From: Planctomycetaceae bacterium
Lineage (GTDB): Bacteria; Planctomycetota; Planctomycetia; Planctomycetales; Planctomycetaceae
DNA length: 14,906 bases
NCBI GenBank assembly: GCA_003445035.1
Contig: DLVV01000376.1
Location: 1 to 14,906 of the forward strand
Reading direction: 5' to 3'
In this document: positions 1-7,134 of the stretch, in pieces
Layout of the letters: the number at the start of each line of letters is the position of its first letter
How positions within the stretch are numbered: the stretch's first letter is position 1
Position numbers and translations under genes: made by a program
The notes under the pieces: model-generated
What the model saw: the letters and a program-made list of their open reading frames with translations, nothing else
Databases searched by the model: none
What the model was told of the DNA's origin: nothing

Positions 1-580
1 CGAAGTCGAGACCGTTCTCGGAAATGGCGCTGACGATGTGCTTGCCACTTCGCTGACCGCCGGCTCGTCCACCGTCTCCGTAGTCATCGGCACAGGCCAG
101 TAACCGGCATCGCCCGTCGGGAAGATCGATCACTCGTGGGCCTCCCAGTCCGTCAGGAGTCGCCAATCTCACCCCCTCCTCGTGCTGCCATTCGAGTTGG
201 TCCTCGGAAATGGCGCTGGTGATCACCGTTGGGCGATCAGAGGTTCCGCGAGCCTCGGTGTACATTCGGAATCGGCCGTCGGCCAGTTGTACGATCGAGG
301 GGGCTATCAACCGCAGCGACATGTGGGCGACGTCGGGGCAGGGGCACAATCGGATTCCGGGTTCGGGAGAAAAATCGAGCCCGTCGTCAGAGACGGCGCT
401 CAGGATGTACCCCTGGCATCCGGAGTACGGTCGGCCGGGGCCAACGGCGGTGTAGAACAGGCGGAAGCCGCCCCCGGGCCGTTCGATGATGCCCGGGGCC
501 TGGACTTTCGAGGCGTCCAGGTCGCGAGAGGCCTCGACCCTCGGTCCCGCCTCACGGGTCCATTCGGTGGAGATTTCCAT
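1..580 (-). CDS. Beta-propeller glycoside hydrolase-like protein (GH43/GH32 superfamily), C-terminus cut off by window edge
   Basis: Reading the minus strand from the ATG at 580-578 gives 193 open codons that run off the left edge. The start is secure: an in-frame TGA lies six codons upstream with no other start codon between. The protein shows three successive repeats of about 61 residues. Each has a segment of the type 'P-x-I/V-x-x-x-x-D/G-G-x-F/C-R-hydrophobic' (residues about 28-45, 92-109, 148-163) followed by a strand-turn motif: SAVSDDGLDF at 61-70, SAISEDQLEW at 122-131, SAISENGLDF at 184-193. This is the pattern of five-bladed beta-propellers of the GH43/GH32/GH62/GH68 type, often acting on plant or algal glycans. 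Three blades are visible; the rest lies outside. No signal peptide is seen, so it is probably cytoplasmic. Many such planctomycete proteins have no tested activity, and I cannot assign catalytic acids. It is transcribed divergently from the S1/P1 nuclease. Confidence 0.8.
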   Translation of the reverse strand, partial: MEISTEWTREAGPRVEASRDLDASKVQAPGIIERPGGGFRLFYTAVGPGRPYSGCQGYILSAVSDDGLDFSPEPGIRLCPCPDVAHMSLRLIAPSIVQLADGRFRMYTEARGTSDRPTVITSAISEDQLEWQHEEGVRLATPDGLGGPRVIDLPDGRCRLLACADDYGDGGRAGGQRSGKHIVSAISENGLDF

Positions 581-726
581 CGGGATTGCTCGTGTTCAGT
601 CAAAGGGGCCGCGTGGCAGGTCCGCAGATGGTGTGGCATGTGCCGCCCAGGTTCGTCACCCTGAGCAATGACGCGACGACTTGCAACGCACGGTGCGCCT
701 GGGGATCGGCCGGACGGAGAACGACG
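581..726. promoter_or_regulatory. Divergent intergenic region between propeller gene (minus) and nuclease gene (plus)
   Basis: These 146 bp separate two divergently oriented starts (580 on minus, 727 on plus), so promoters for both must lie here unless one gene starts further out. I could not pick convincing -35/-10 pairs on either strand. An 11-bp palindrome CGCACGGTGCG sits at 687-697, but it is short enough to be chance. A GGAGA Shine-Dalgarno match at 716-720 serves the nuclease start. Confidence 0.4.
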
Positions 727-1728
727 ATGACGCAACCCAACCGCAGTGGTCGACCCGGCACGGCCTTTCTGTGCGCGATCATTCTGGTTGTCACGCCGGG
801 GATGGCCTCGGCCTGGTGGGATTCCGGGCATCGGCTTGTGGCGCTTGTCGCCTGGTCCCGGATGGACGTGCCGACACGAATGCGGGTGCTCAAGTTGCTG
901 GGACAGCATCCCCAGGTCAAAAAGCACTTCACTCCACCCGACCGGTTGCAGGACGGCCGGTTGCGACACCAGTGGATCATCTCGCAGGCCGCCGTCTGGA
1001 GCGACCTCGTCCGCAAGACGGATCGGGATCGTCCGACCTGGCACTACATCAACCGTCCGCTGTTCCTCTCGGACAAGGCCCGTCGGGCACTACAGCCCCG
1101 GTTGCGGGTCAACCTGGCGACGCGGCTGCCGAAAGGCGTGAGCCTGGCGACCCAGGAACTGAACGTGATCCAGGCGATCTCGCTGTGTCGCCGACGATTG
1201 ACGGCCAGGGACGCGACCGATGCCGAACGGGCCGTCTGCGTGACGTGGTTGTGTCACCTGGTGGGAGACGTCCACCAGCCGTGTCATTCGACAGCGTCGT
1301 TCACCGCCCGGCGATTCCCCCGTGGGGACCGTGGAGGAAATGATGTGCCGATCCGCGGCGACAAGAAGGACATCAACCTGCACATGTACTGGGATGGGCA
1401 GTTCGGGCAGACCCGCACGCTCGACGGAGACCTGGTCCGGCGCGCTGCCGCGTTGATGGCCGACCGGAAACTTGTCGCCGCCGGTCGCCGGGCCGAAAAG
1501 CGGCTGCAGGGGGAAACCTGGGTGGCCGAAAGTCACCAGCTGGCCCGAGACGTGGTCTATTCCTCCACGATCCTCTCGGCGATCGGGAGCGGTGAGAGCG
1601 ATCCGGAGAAAGCGATACCGGCGGTGGAGTTGTCCGGGGATTACGCCCGGCGGGCTCGGGTGGTGGCCCGGCAACGAGTGGTCGAAGCCGGATTCCGGCT
1701 GGCCCGTGTGCTTGCCGAGGTACGGTGA
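727..1728 (+). CDS. Secreted S1/P1-type zinc-dependent nuclease
   Basis: The 333-aa product matches the S1/P1 nuclease family: phospholipase C-like all-alpha enzymes that use three Zn ions to cleave single-stranded DNA and RNA to 5'-mononucleotides, with 3'-nucleotidase activity. A signal peptide (residues 1-29, ending in ASA) would leave Trp30 as the mature N-terminus, exactly what this family needs because the N-terminal Trp binds zinc. The other expected ligands are all visible: His35, Asp93 (WSD), His106 (WHY), His177, Asp181 and His187 (in CHLVGDVHQPCH), His219 and Asp223 (in LHMYWD). The start at 727 is chosen because it gives a normal signal peptide and has GGAGA six bases upstream; an upstream in-frame start at 586 would add 47 unlikely residues. 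The stop lies 7 bp from the stop of the converging hydrolase gene. Likely role: extracellular or periplasmic nucleic-acid scavenging for phosphate and nucleosides. Active-site completeness makes an active enzyme likely. Confidence 0.92.
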   Translation: MTQPNRSGRPGTAFLCAIILVVTPGMASAWWDSGHRLVALVAWSRMDVPTRMRVLKLLGQHPQVKKHFTPPDRLQDGRLRHQWIISQAAVWSDLVRKTDRDRPTWHYINRPLFLSDKARRALQPRLRVNLATRLPKGVSLATQELNVIQAISLCRRRLTARDATDAERAVCVTWLCHLVGDVHQPCHSTASFTARRFPRGDRGGNDVPIRGDKKDINLHMYWDGQFGQTRTLDGDLVRRAAALMADRKLVAAGRRAEKRLQGETWVAESHQLARDVVYSSTILSAIGSGESDPEKAIPAVELSGDYARRARVVARQRVVEAGFRLARVLAEVR

Positions 1729-1735
1729 CGGCGGC

Positions 1736-2785
1736 TCATCGCTTTCGGGCCTTCAGGGTCTTGACCTGCTTGGCGATCAGCTGGCACATGCTCGGCAGCA
1801 GCACGATCCCGGTGTAATGGTTGGTCGGCATCTTGACGTGGTGTTTGGGTGGCAGCTTCGCCGCCTTGGCCAGCGCCAGGGCGCTGGCCATCGGCACCAC
1901 CGTGTCATGGACTCCCGAAAACAGCCAGGTGCGTTTCGGGTCGAGACGATGGGCCACCCGCGTGGGCTCGATCGTGCTCGCCAACTGTTTCAGACGCTCG
2001 CCGGTGATCCCCGCTTCGGTCAGTTTTTGACGAACCTTGGCCGTGTCCCGCTTGCCGTTCTGGATCATCTGGTAGAGGTTTCCGCCGGCGAGCATCACGA
2101 AGACGCTGTCGTATCCCCGGTCGAGGCTTGCGGAGGTGGCGACCACGAATCCGCCGAGGCTGGTGCCCTGAAGGGAGACATGCGACGAGTCGACCAGCGG
2201 GAGAGCGACGATCGCATCGCGAGCTCGGCGGACGTCACCGATCGCCTGCCGCAACAGGTCGAAGAACCGACCGTCGGATGGTCGGCCGCCGGGGCCGACT
2301 CGCTGGCCGTAGCCGGGCAATTGCACCAGGAAGGCGTGCAGGCCCTGCTGGCGAAGTGTCCGGGCGAAGAGTCGACCGACGGTCATTCCTCGGCCCGACT
2401 CGTGGATCACGACGACCGCCCGGGACCGTCGAGCGGCTCCCTTGTCCATCCCCGCCACATACCATTCGACCGCCACACGGTCGTTGTCCTTGTCACCGGT
2501 CAGAAACGGCGAGGGAAACCGCAACAGCACTTCACCTCGACCCTTTCCCGCTGGCTGGCAACTCACCTGGAATTTCGCGGGGGTCCAGGTCAGCCCGGAC
2601 AGGCAGTCCCGGGCATCGGCCGAGGATTCGGGCCCGGGAGCCAGTGTGTCGCGGGCTTCGAAAGACCTCTTGTCCCCCGGACCGAGGAAGCTCAGATCCG
2701 GCCCGGCAGTCGGCGAGGCGGCCCGACCGACAGGAGCCGCCAGCAGGATGGTCAGCACGAGGGGAATGGTGATTCGGGATGGCAT
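1736..2785 (-). CDS. Secreted alpha/beta hydrolase (serine hydrolase, substrate unknown)
   Basis: The 349-aa protein starts with a Sec signal peptide (about residues 1-23; hydrophobic core IPLVLTILLAAPVG, probable cleavage after GRAA). A poorly conserved 80-residue region is followed by an alpha/beta-hydrolase core. Visible elements: HESG (128-131) after strand VVVI, suited to the oxyanion hole; nucleophile elbow GTSLGG with Ser209; acid candidate Asp294 in SGVHD; catalytic His323 in PTNHYTG near the C-terminus. The triad order and spacing fit esterases or peptidases of the dienelactone hydrolase/acyl-esterase type. Specificity cannot be read; an esterase acting on acylated glycans or lipids is possible. 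The gene converges on the nuclease gene with 7 bp between stops and diverges from the amidohydrolase gene. No strong Shine-Dalgarno sequence precedes ATG 2785-2783, but the signal peptide supports this start. Confidence 0.85.
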   Translation of the reverse strand: MPSRITIPLVLTILLAAPVGRAASPTAGPDLSFLGPGDKRSFEARDTLAPGPESSADARDCLSGLTWTPAKFQVSCQPAGKGRGEVLLRFPSPFLTGDKDNDRVAVEWYVAGMDKGAARRSRAVVVIHESGRGMTVGRLFARTLRQQGLHAFLVQLPGYGQRVGPGGRPSDGRFFDLLRQAIGDVRRARDAIVALPLVDSSHVSLQGTSLGGFVVATSASLDRGYDSVFVMLAGGNLYQMIQNGKRDTAKVRQKLTEAGITGERLKQLASTIEPTRVAHRLDPKRTWLFSGVHDTVVPMASALALAKAAKLPPKHHVKMPTNHYTGIVLLPSMCQLIAKQVKTLKARKR

Positions 2786-2931
2786 GGTTCATCGAGCTTA
2801 CGGCGGCGTGATTCGGTGTCAAATCCCGAAACCGCTCGCTGCTCGATTCGGTGGCAATGCCGGTGGAGCGATCGTAGGATGCCCTGAGTCACGCGAAACT
2901 GTTTGGCTTTTTGTCTGGAATCTGATCACTC
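2786..2931. promoter_or_regulatory. Divergent intergenic region between alpha/beta hydrolase (minus) and amidohydrolase operon (plus)
   Basis: These 146 bp lie between two divergent start codons and should hold both promoters. The segment next to the plus-strand gene is locally T-rich (about 2900-2918). A TAGGAT at 2875-2880 resembles a -10 box but has no matching -35 box at the right distance, so no promoter is assigned. No operator-like long palindrome was found. Confidence 0.4.
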
Positions 2932-3921
2932 ATGAACGCCACCGGCACGCCCGTCAACGAAGTCGACCACGAGTTCTACCATCGAGAGGTTGACTCGTTT
3001 TTGCCCGATCGCATCTTCGATGCTCACACGCATCTCTGGTGCAAGGAGTGTGTCGCGTGGACGGCTCCCGGAGCCGCCGATGATGTGGGGCTTGACGAAT
3101 ACAACCGACTGATGAAGGACCTGCATGGCGAGCGGCCCACGCAGGCGATGTTCATCCCGTTTACCACCTCGGTGGAACTCGAAAGCCGGCAGAAAGCCAA
3201 CCAGTGGGTGGGCGACCAGGTGGCCCTCGACACCAACAACCGCGGGATCTTTTTCATTCACCCCGAGGATGATCCCGAGTGGGTGCGGCAGGAGGTACGG
3301 CGACTGGGGCTGCATGGCCTGAAGTGCTACCACACGATGTCGAACGTCGATCCGACGTGGGACGCGGACATCCAGGCCTTTCTTCCAGAGCCGTTGATCA
3401 AGGTGGCTGACGAGGAGGGTTGGGTGATCACCCTGCACATGGTCAAGGCGCGGGCGGTGGCCGATCCGGCCAACATCGAGTGCATCAGGCACTACTGCGA
3501 GACCTACCCCAACATGCGACTGATTCTCGCGCACTCGGCTCGAGGCTTCCAGCCGGCCCACAATCTCGAGGGTCTGCCCAAACTCACGGGGCTCGACAAC
3601 CTGTACTTTGACACCAGCGTCAATTGCGAACCGATTGCTCACCAGGCGATCATTCGAATCATCGGGCACGACAAGCTGATGTACGGCACCGACATGCCGG
3701 TCAGTCATCTCCGCGGCCGATCGCTTTCGGCCGCCGACTCGTTCATCTGGCTGCACGAGGAGGCGCCCGTCTGGGGTGAGAAGCACCAGAAGATCGATCC
3801 GGTGATCGTCGGGCTTGAACACATCCGGTCACTGAAATGGGCCTGCTGGAGCGAGAAACTCAGCGACAGCCAGGTCGAGGACATCTTCTACAACAACGCG
3901 GCCCGGCTGCTGGGTACGTGA
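2932..3921 (+). CDS. Amidohydrolase family 2 metal-dependent hydrolase (TIM-barrel)
   Basis: The 329-aa protein has the layout of the Amidohydro_2 family (relatives include ACMSD decarboxylase and 4-oxalomesaconate hydratase): a (beta/alpha)8 barrel using one divalent metal for hydrolysis, decarboxylation or hydration. Visible: metal-binding HxH in DAHTH (His32, His34) at the end of strand 1; Lys131-Cys-Tyr-His in GLKCYH; His169 in TLHM; His201 in LAHSARGF; and Asp254 in YGTDMPVSH, the usual final metal/catalytic Asp. The C-terminus SDSQVEDIFYNNAARLLG is a typical family ending. Length is normal. No signal peptide, so cytoplasmic, unlike its exported neighbours. A weak GGAA lies 11 bases before ATG 2932, and no better start exists. 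It is followed after 33 bp by the CocE-like hydrolase, suggesting a shared operon and perhaps sequential steps on one substrate. Substrate not identifiable from sequence. Confidence 0.88.
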   Translation: MNATGTPVNEVDHEFYHREVDSFLPDRIFDAHTHLWCKECVAWTAPGAADDVGLDEYNRLMKDLHGERPTQAMFIPFTTSVELESRQKANQWVGDQVALDTNNRGIFFIHPEDDPEWVRQEVRRLGLHGLKCYHTMSNVDPTWDADIQAFLPEPLIKVADEEGWVITLHMVKARAVADPANIECIRHYCETYPNMRLILAHSARGFQPAHNLEGLPKLTGLDNLYFDTSVNCEPIAHQAIIRIIGHDKLMYGTDMPVSHLRGRSLSAADSFIWLHEEAPVWGEKHQKIDPVIVGLEHIRSLKWACWSEKLSDSQVEDIFYNNAARLLGT

Positions 3922-3954
3922 ACCGGCGATGGGGCCGGGTCGGGAGAGAGTGAG

Positions 3955-5643
3955 ATGCGAACAATCGTGAACCGCCTGGCATTCGCCGGGCTGATGGCGG
4001 TGCTGTTGACCGCGTCGACGGTCACTGCCGCCGATGACCTCGACTTCGGTGACGTCACCGAAACCCGTGTCATGGTGCCGATGCGAGACGGCAAACGGCT
4101 CTCCGGATATCTCTATCTCCCCAAGGGCAAAGGACCCTGGCCGGGCGTCTTCGAACAGCGTTATGCCAGCCTGAAGGGGAAGGGCACACGCCTGTTGGCC
4201 GCGAAGCTGGCCTCCGATGGCTACGGGGTGCTCCACGTGAATTTCCGCGGCGCCCAGGAGTCCGAGGGGACCTGGGTCGGGTACCGCGCCCTGGCCTGGG
4301 GAGAGTTGCAGGATGGGTATGACACCTGCGAGTGGCTCGCCGGTCGAAAGTGGTGCACCGGCAAGATCGGTACCTTTGGCAGTTCCCAGGGCGGCTACGC
4401 CCAGAATTTCCTCGCCGTCACGCGTCCTCCTCACCTGGCCTGCCAGTACATGGTCGACACCGGGTTGAGCCTCTACGAGGAGGGCTACCGTTTGGGCGGG
4501 ACGACACGGCCCGATCGGTTCAAGGGCATGGACGCCAACTGCCGCGTGCCGGCACACAACCGGGCGCTGATGGCCGAGTGGTTCGAGCACCCCGATTACG
4601 ACGAGTACTGGGAGGCCGAGGACTGCGCGCGGCACTTCGGACGAATGAACGTTCCGTGTTTCACCATCGGCAGCTGGTACGACTTCATGAACCAGGGGTC
4701 GATTGCCAGTTTCCAGGGCCGCCAGCACCGCGGCGGCCCCGGATCGGTCGGACAACAGAAGCTGTTGATTGGACCCTGGCTGCACGGACGCCGAAACAAG
4801 GGGAACCGGGTCGGGGAACTGGTGTATCCCCAGAACGCCGCCGTCGATGTCCACCGGTCGATGGTCGGCTGGTTTGATCACCACCTGAAAGGCAAGAAAC
4901 TGTCCGCCGCCGCTCGTCCCACCGTGAGGTACTACGTGATGGGAGCGGTCGGAGAAGCCGACGCACCGGGCAATCTCTGGCGGGAAGCCCGCGATTTTCC
5001 ACCGAGGGCTCGAACCACCTCGTACTTCCTGCAGCACAGTGGTGGACTGGGGCTGGATGAGCCCGACATGACCGACGGAACCGGTGCGGCAACAAGTTAC
5101 ACCAGCGATCCCAAACACCCCCGCTCGATTCCCGGACGGGGGTTCCCGGGAGCCCGTGATGCCAGCGGCTTCGAGAAGCAGGACGACGTGCTGACGTTCA
5201 CCTCCGGCAAGCTCGGGCAGCCGGTCGAATGGACCGGTGCCGTCGAGGTTCAGCTCTACGTTTCGTCCTCGGCACCCGACACCGACGTGCTGGTTCGCAT
5301 CAGCGATGTCTATCCCGACGGACGCTCGATCCTGCTGGCCGACTACCCGTGGCGAATGAGGTACCGTGAGGGGTTTCGCAATCAGGTTCTGATGAATCGT
5401 GACCGGGTGTACCCGGTCCGTTTCCGCGTGGGCTGGATGAGCCAGATCTTCAACACCGGGCACCGCATCCGGGTGACCGTTGCCAGTACAGGGTCGCCGC
5501 TCTACGAGCCGAATCCCCAGACCGGCAAGCCGGCGACTATCGAATTTCCCTCCGATGCTCGTAAGGCGATCAACACGATTCACCACTCCAGCCGGTACTC
5601 GTCTCGGATCCTGGCGCCGGTCCGAGCCATTCGTTCCCGCTGA
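3955..5643 (+). CDS. Secreted CocE/NonD-family serine hydrolase (X-Pro dipeptidyl-peptidase S15-like)
   Basis: The 562-aa protein has a Sec signal peptide (residues 1-25, cleavage near TVTA-ADD), then an S15/CocE alpha/beta-hydrolase domain. It begins with the diagnostic VMVPMRDGKRLSGYLYLP (40-56). The nucleophile elbow GSSQGG carries Ser144, the acid is probably Asp243 (GSWYD), and the His is His277 in GPWLHG; all three match the cocaine-esterase/X-Pro peptidase layout. The region from about 405 to 562 fits the C-terminal beta jelly-roll of the family (DVLTFTSGKL, DTDVLVRISDVYPDG, then RVGWMSQIFNTGHRIRV). Length is typical. The family includes esterases, acylases and X-Pro dipeptidases, so the substrate is open; S15-like enzymes are often peptidases or amidases in such neighbourhoods. 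A strong GGGAGAGAG precedes the start by 4-12 bases. It sits 33 bp after the amidohydrolase and 58 bp before the next gene. Confidence 0.9.
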   Translation: MRTIVNRLAFAGLMAVLLTASTVTAADDLDFGDVTETRVMVPMRDGKRLSGYLYLPKGKGPWPGVFEQRYASLKGKGTRLLAAKLASDGYGVLHVNFRGAQESEGTWVGYRALAWGELQDGYDTCEWLAGRKWCTGKIGTFGSSQGGYAQNFLAVTRPPHLACQYMVDTGLSLYEEGYRLGGTTRPDRFKGMDANCRVPAHNRALMAEWFEHPDYDEYWEAEDCARHFGRMNVPCFTIGSWYDFMNQGSIASFQGRQHRGGPGSVGQQKLLIGPWLHGRRNKGNRVGELVYPQNAAVDVHRSMVGWFDHHLKGKKLSAAARPTVRYYVMGAVGEADAPGNLWREARDFPPRARTTSYFLQHSGGLGLDEPDMTDGTGAATSYTSDPKHPRSIPGRGFPGARDASGFEKQDDVLTFTSGKLGQPVEWTGAVEVQLYVSSSAPDTDVLVRISDVYPDGRSILLADYPWRMRYREGFRNQVLMNRDRVYPVRFRVGWMSQIFNTGHRIRVTVASTGSPLYEPNPQTGKPATIEFPSDARKAINTIHHSSRYSSRILAPVRAIRSR

Positions 5644-5660
5644 TTTCGGAACACGAAATC
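5642..5660 (+). terminator. Small perfect stem-loop at the end of the CocE-like gene, possible weak terminator or processing site
   Basis: GATTTCG (5642-5648) and CGAAATC (5654-5660) form a perfect 7-bp stem with a GAACA loop. The stem begins inside the TGA stop codon of the upstream gene. The downstream bases TCTTCACAG are not a run of T, so a classical intrinsic terminator is doubtful. It could instead shape mRNA stability between the two genes. Confidence 0.25.
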
Positions 5661-5701
5661 TCTTCACAGATCAATTGACACCCACCTGAGGAAACTGACC
5701 G

Positions 5702-6982
5702 ATGTTGAACCGTCGAGATTTTGTCCAGGGTACCGCGGCCACCGCAGCCACCGCGCTTTCACTCGCCTCGAATCCGTCCGAGGCCGGGGAAAAGAAAAGT
5801 CAGAAGACAATGGCGATTGTCTCGACCGAGTGGCGATACCATTCGCACTCGCAGCACATGGGGGATCGGTTTCTGCACGGCTACCCGACCGGTGGCAGCT
5901 GGAATCAGCCCCGGCTCGACGTCGTGTCGCTGTACGCCGACCAGGTTCCCAAGAATGATCTCAGCCGGTCCCGGCAGGCCGAGTTCGGCTTCAAGATCTT
6001 CCCGACCGTCGCCGAGACGCTACGTCGGGGAGGCAAGAGGCTGGCCGTCGATGCCGTGCTGTTGATTGGGGAACACGGCAATTACCCCCGCAACGAACTG
6101 GGACAGAAGAAGTACCCCCGTTACGAGCTGTTCAAGAAGATCACCGACGTGTTTCGCGAGGACGGTCTGAGCGTGCCGGTCTTCAACGACAAGCACCTGT
6201 CGTGGAAGTGGGAATGGGCCAGGGAGATGGTCGACATCTCACGTGAGCTCGACTTCCCGTTCATGGCCGGTTCGAGCCTGCCGGTGACCTGGCGGATGCC
6301 GGCCGTGGACCTGCCCCGTGGCAAGAAAGTCAACGAGCTGATGGGGTTGGCCTATGGTGGGGTGGACAGTTACGACTTCCACGCGCTGGAAACGATGCAG
6401 TGCATGGCCGAGCGTCGGGACGACGGCGAATCGGGCGTGGCCTGGGTCGAAGGCCTGCGGGGCGATGCCTTCTGGAAGGCGATGTCGAAGGGATCGTTCG
6501 ATGCGGGGGGGTGGAGTCCCGAACTTTTCGAGGCCTGCCTGACTCGCACCCAGACACTCGGGCAGCCCCGTTCCACGTTCACTCACTGGCATCCCACGGC
6601 GAAGCAGATCCGCGAGATGGTCAAGGAGCCGGTGGCGTACCGCTACCAGCACCGCGATGGCACCCGGGCCACCATGCTGCTGATGAACGGCCTGGTCCGT
6701 GACTTCACCTTCGCCGCCGATCTCAACGGCCGCAAGGAACCGCTCTCAACCCTCTTCCACCTGCCTCCCACGCCCAACGTGCAGTACTCGGCCGAATTGA
6801 TGGGCCATGCCGAGGACATGTTCGTCAGCGGCAAGGCCGGGTACCCGGTCGAACGGACGCTGCTGGTTTCGGGAATTCTTGCCGCGTCGATCGAGTCGAT
6901 GGTCAAGCAGAAGGTGCTTCAGACGCCTCACCTGGACGTCAAGTACAAGTCGACCCGGCATTCGACCTTTGCCCGGAGCTGA
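5702..6982 (+). CDS. Tat-exported conserved protein of unknown function
   Basis: The 426-aa protein opens with a twin-arginine signal (NRRDFVQG at 3-10, Ala/Thr-rich core to about residue 28), so it is folded, perhaps with a cofactor or metal, before export. The mature part starts with an alternating beta/alpha pattern: TMAIVSTEWRYHSHSQHMGDR (36-56), then LDVVSLYADQ, FKIFPTVAETL, LAVDAVLLIGEHG (114-126), VPVFNDKHLSW (158-168), FPFMAGSSLPVTWRMP (185-200) and VDSYDFHALETMQCM (221-235). Clustered His residues (47, 49, 52, 125, 165, 227, 295, 297) suggest a metal or active-site surface. I recall similar Tat proteins in planctomycetes and acidobacteria that are annotated only as hypothetical; I do not recognise an enzyme name. 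GAGGAA at 5688-5693 lies 8 bases before the ATG. Position after two hydrolases suggests the same operon, though the hairpin at 5642-5660 may separate expression levels. Confidence 0.85.
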   Translation: MLNRRDFVQGTAATAATALSLASNPSEAGEKKSQKTMAIVSTEWRYHSHSQHMGDRFLHGYPTGGSWNQPRLDVVSLYADQVPKNDLSRSRQAEFGFKIFPTVAETLRRGGKRLAVDAVLLIGEHGNYPRNELGQKKYPRYELFKKITDVFREDGLSVPVFNDKHLSWKWEWAREMVDISRELDFPFMAGSSLPVTWRMPAVDLPRGKKVNELMGLAYGGVDSYDFHALETMQCMAERRDDGESGVAWVEGLRGDAFWKAMSKGSFDAGGWSPELFEACLTRTQTLGQPRSTFTHWHPTAKQIREMVKEPVAYRYQHRDGTRATMLLMNGLVRDFTFAADLNGRKEPLSTLFHLPPTPNVQYSAELMGHAEDMFVSGKAGYPVERTLLVSGILAASIESMVKQKVLQTPHLDVKYKSTRHSTFARS

Positions 6983-7134
6983 TCCGGGAGCGGATTCGAA
7001 TTCCGGAGGCAAGGACCTCTGGGATCGAGTCCGGAATTGTGTAGAATCGGAACATCAAAACTCGCTGATGCCATTTCGGTGTTCGTGAACACGTGGTGCG
7101 GCGGGTGGTTCAGCGGAAGCGGAGGCCCGGCGAA

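Noticed and set aside
687..697. CGCACGGTGCG palindrome in the divergent region
   Set aside because: Only 11 bp with an odd centre, common by chance in GC-rich DNA, and no matching second copy near other genes.
400..1044. Minus-strand 214-codon frame spanning the intergenic region and nuclease N-terminus
   Set aside because: It overlaps both the propeller protein (another minus frame with clear repeats) and the nuclease; no motif supports it.
1472..2887. 471-codon plus-strand open frame across the alpha/beta hydrolase gene
   Set aside because: It lies opposite a gene with a signal peptide and full catalytic triad; its translation is Arg/Gly/Ser-rich low-complexity text typical of antisense frames in GC-rich DNA.
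3829..5667. 612-codon minus-strand open frame opposite the CocE-like gene
   Set aside because: The plus-strand product has all family motifs; the antisense frame shows no domain, no signal and no sensible start, so it is a GC-driven shadow.
5675..5680. TTGACA resembling a -35 box before the Tat-exported unknown gene
   Set aside because: A -10 box at normal spacing would fall on the start codon region and no such sequence is present.
6972..6988. CCCGG/CCGGG stem overlapping the stop of the Tat-exported unknown gene
   Set aside because: Five base pairs with no T run; too weak to call a terminator.
7042..7047. TAGAAT as a -10 box upstream of the 101-aa gene
   Set aside because: No acceptable -35 hexamer lies 16-18 bp upstream and no extended -10 TGn is present directly before it; position is plausible but evidence too thin.
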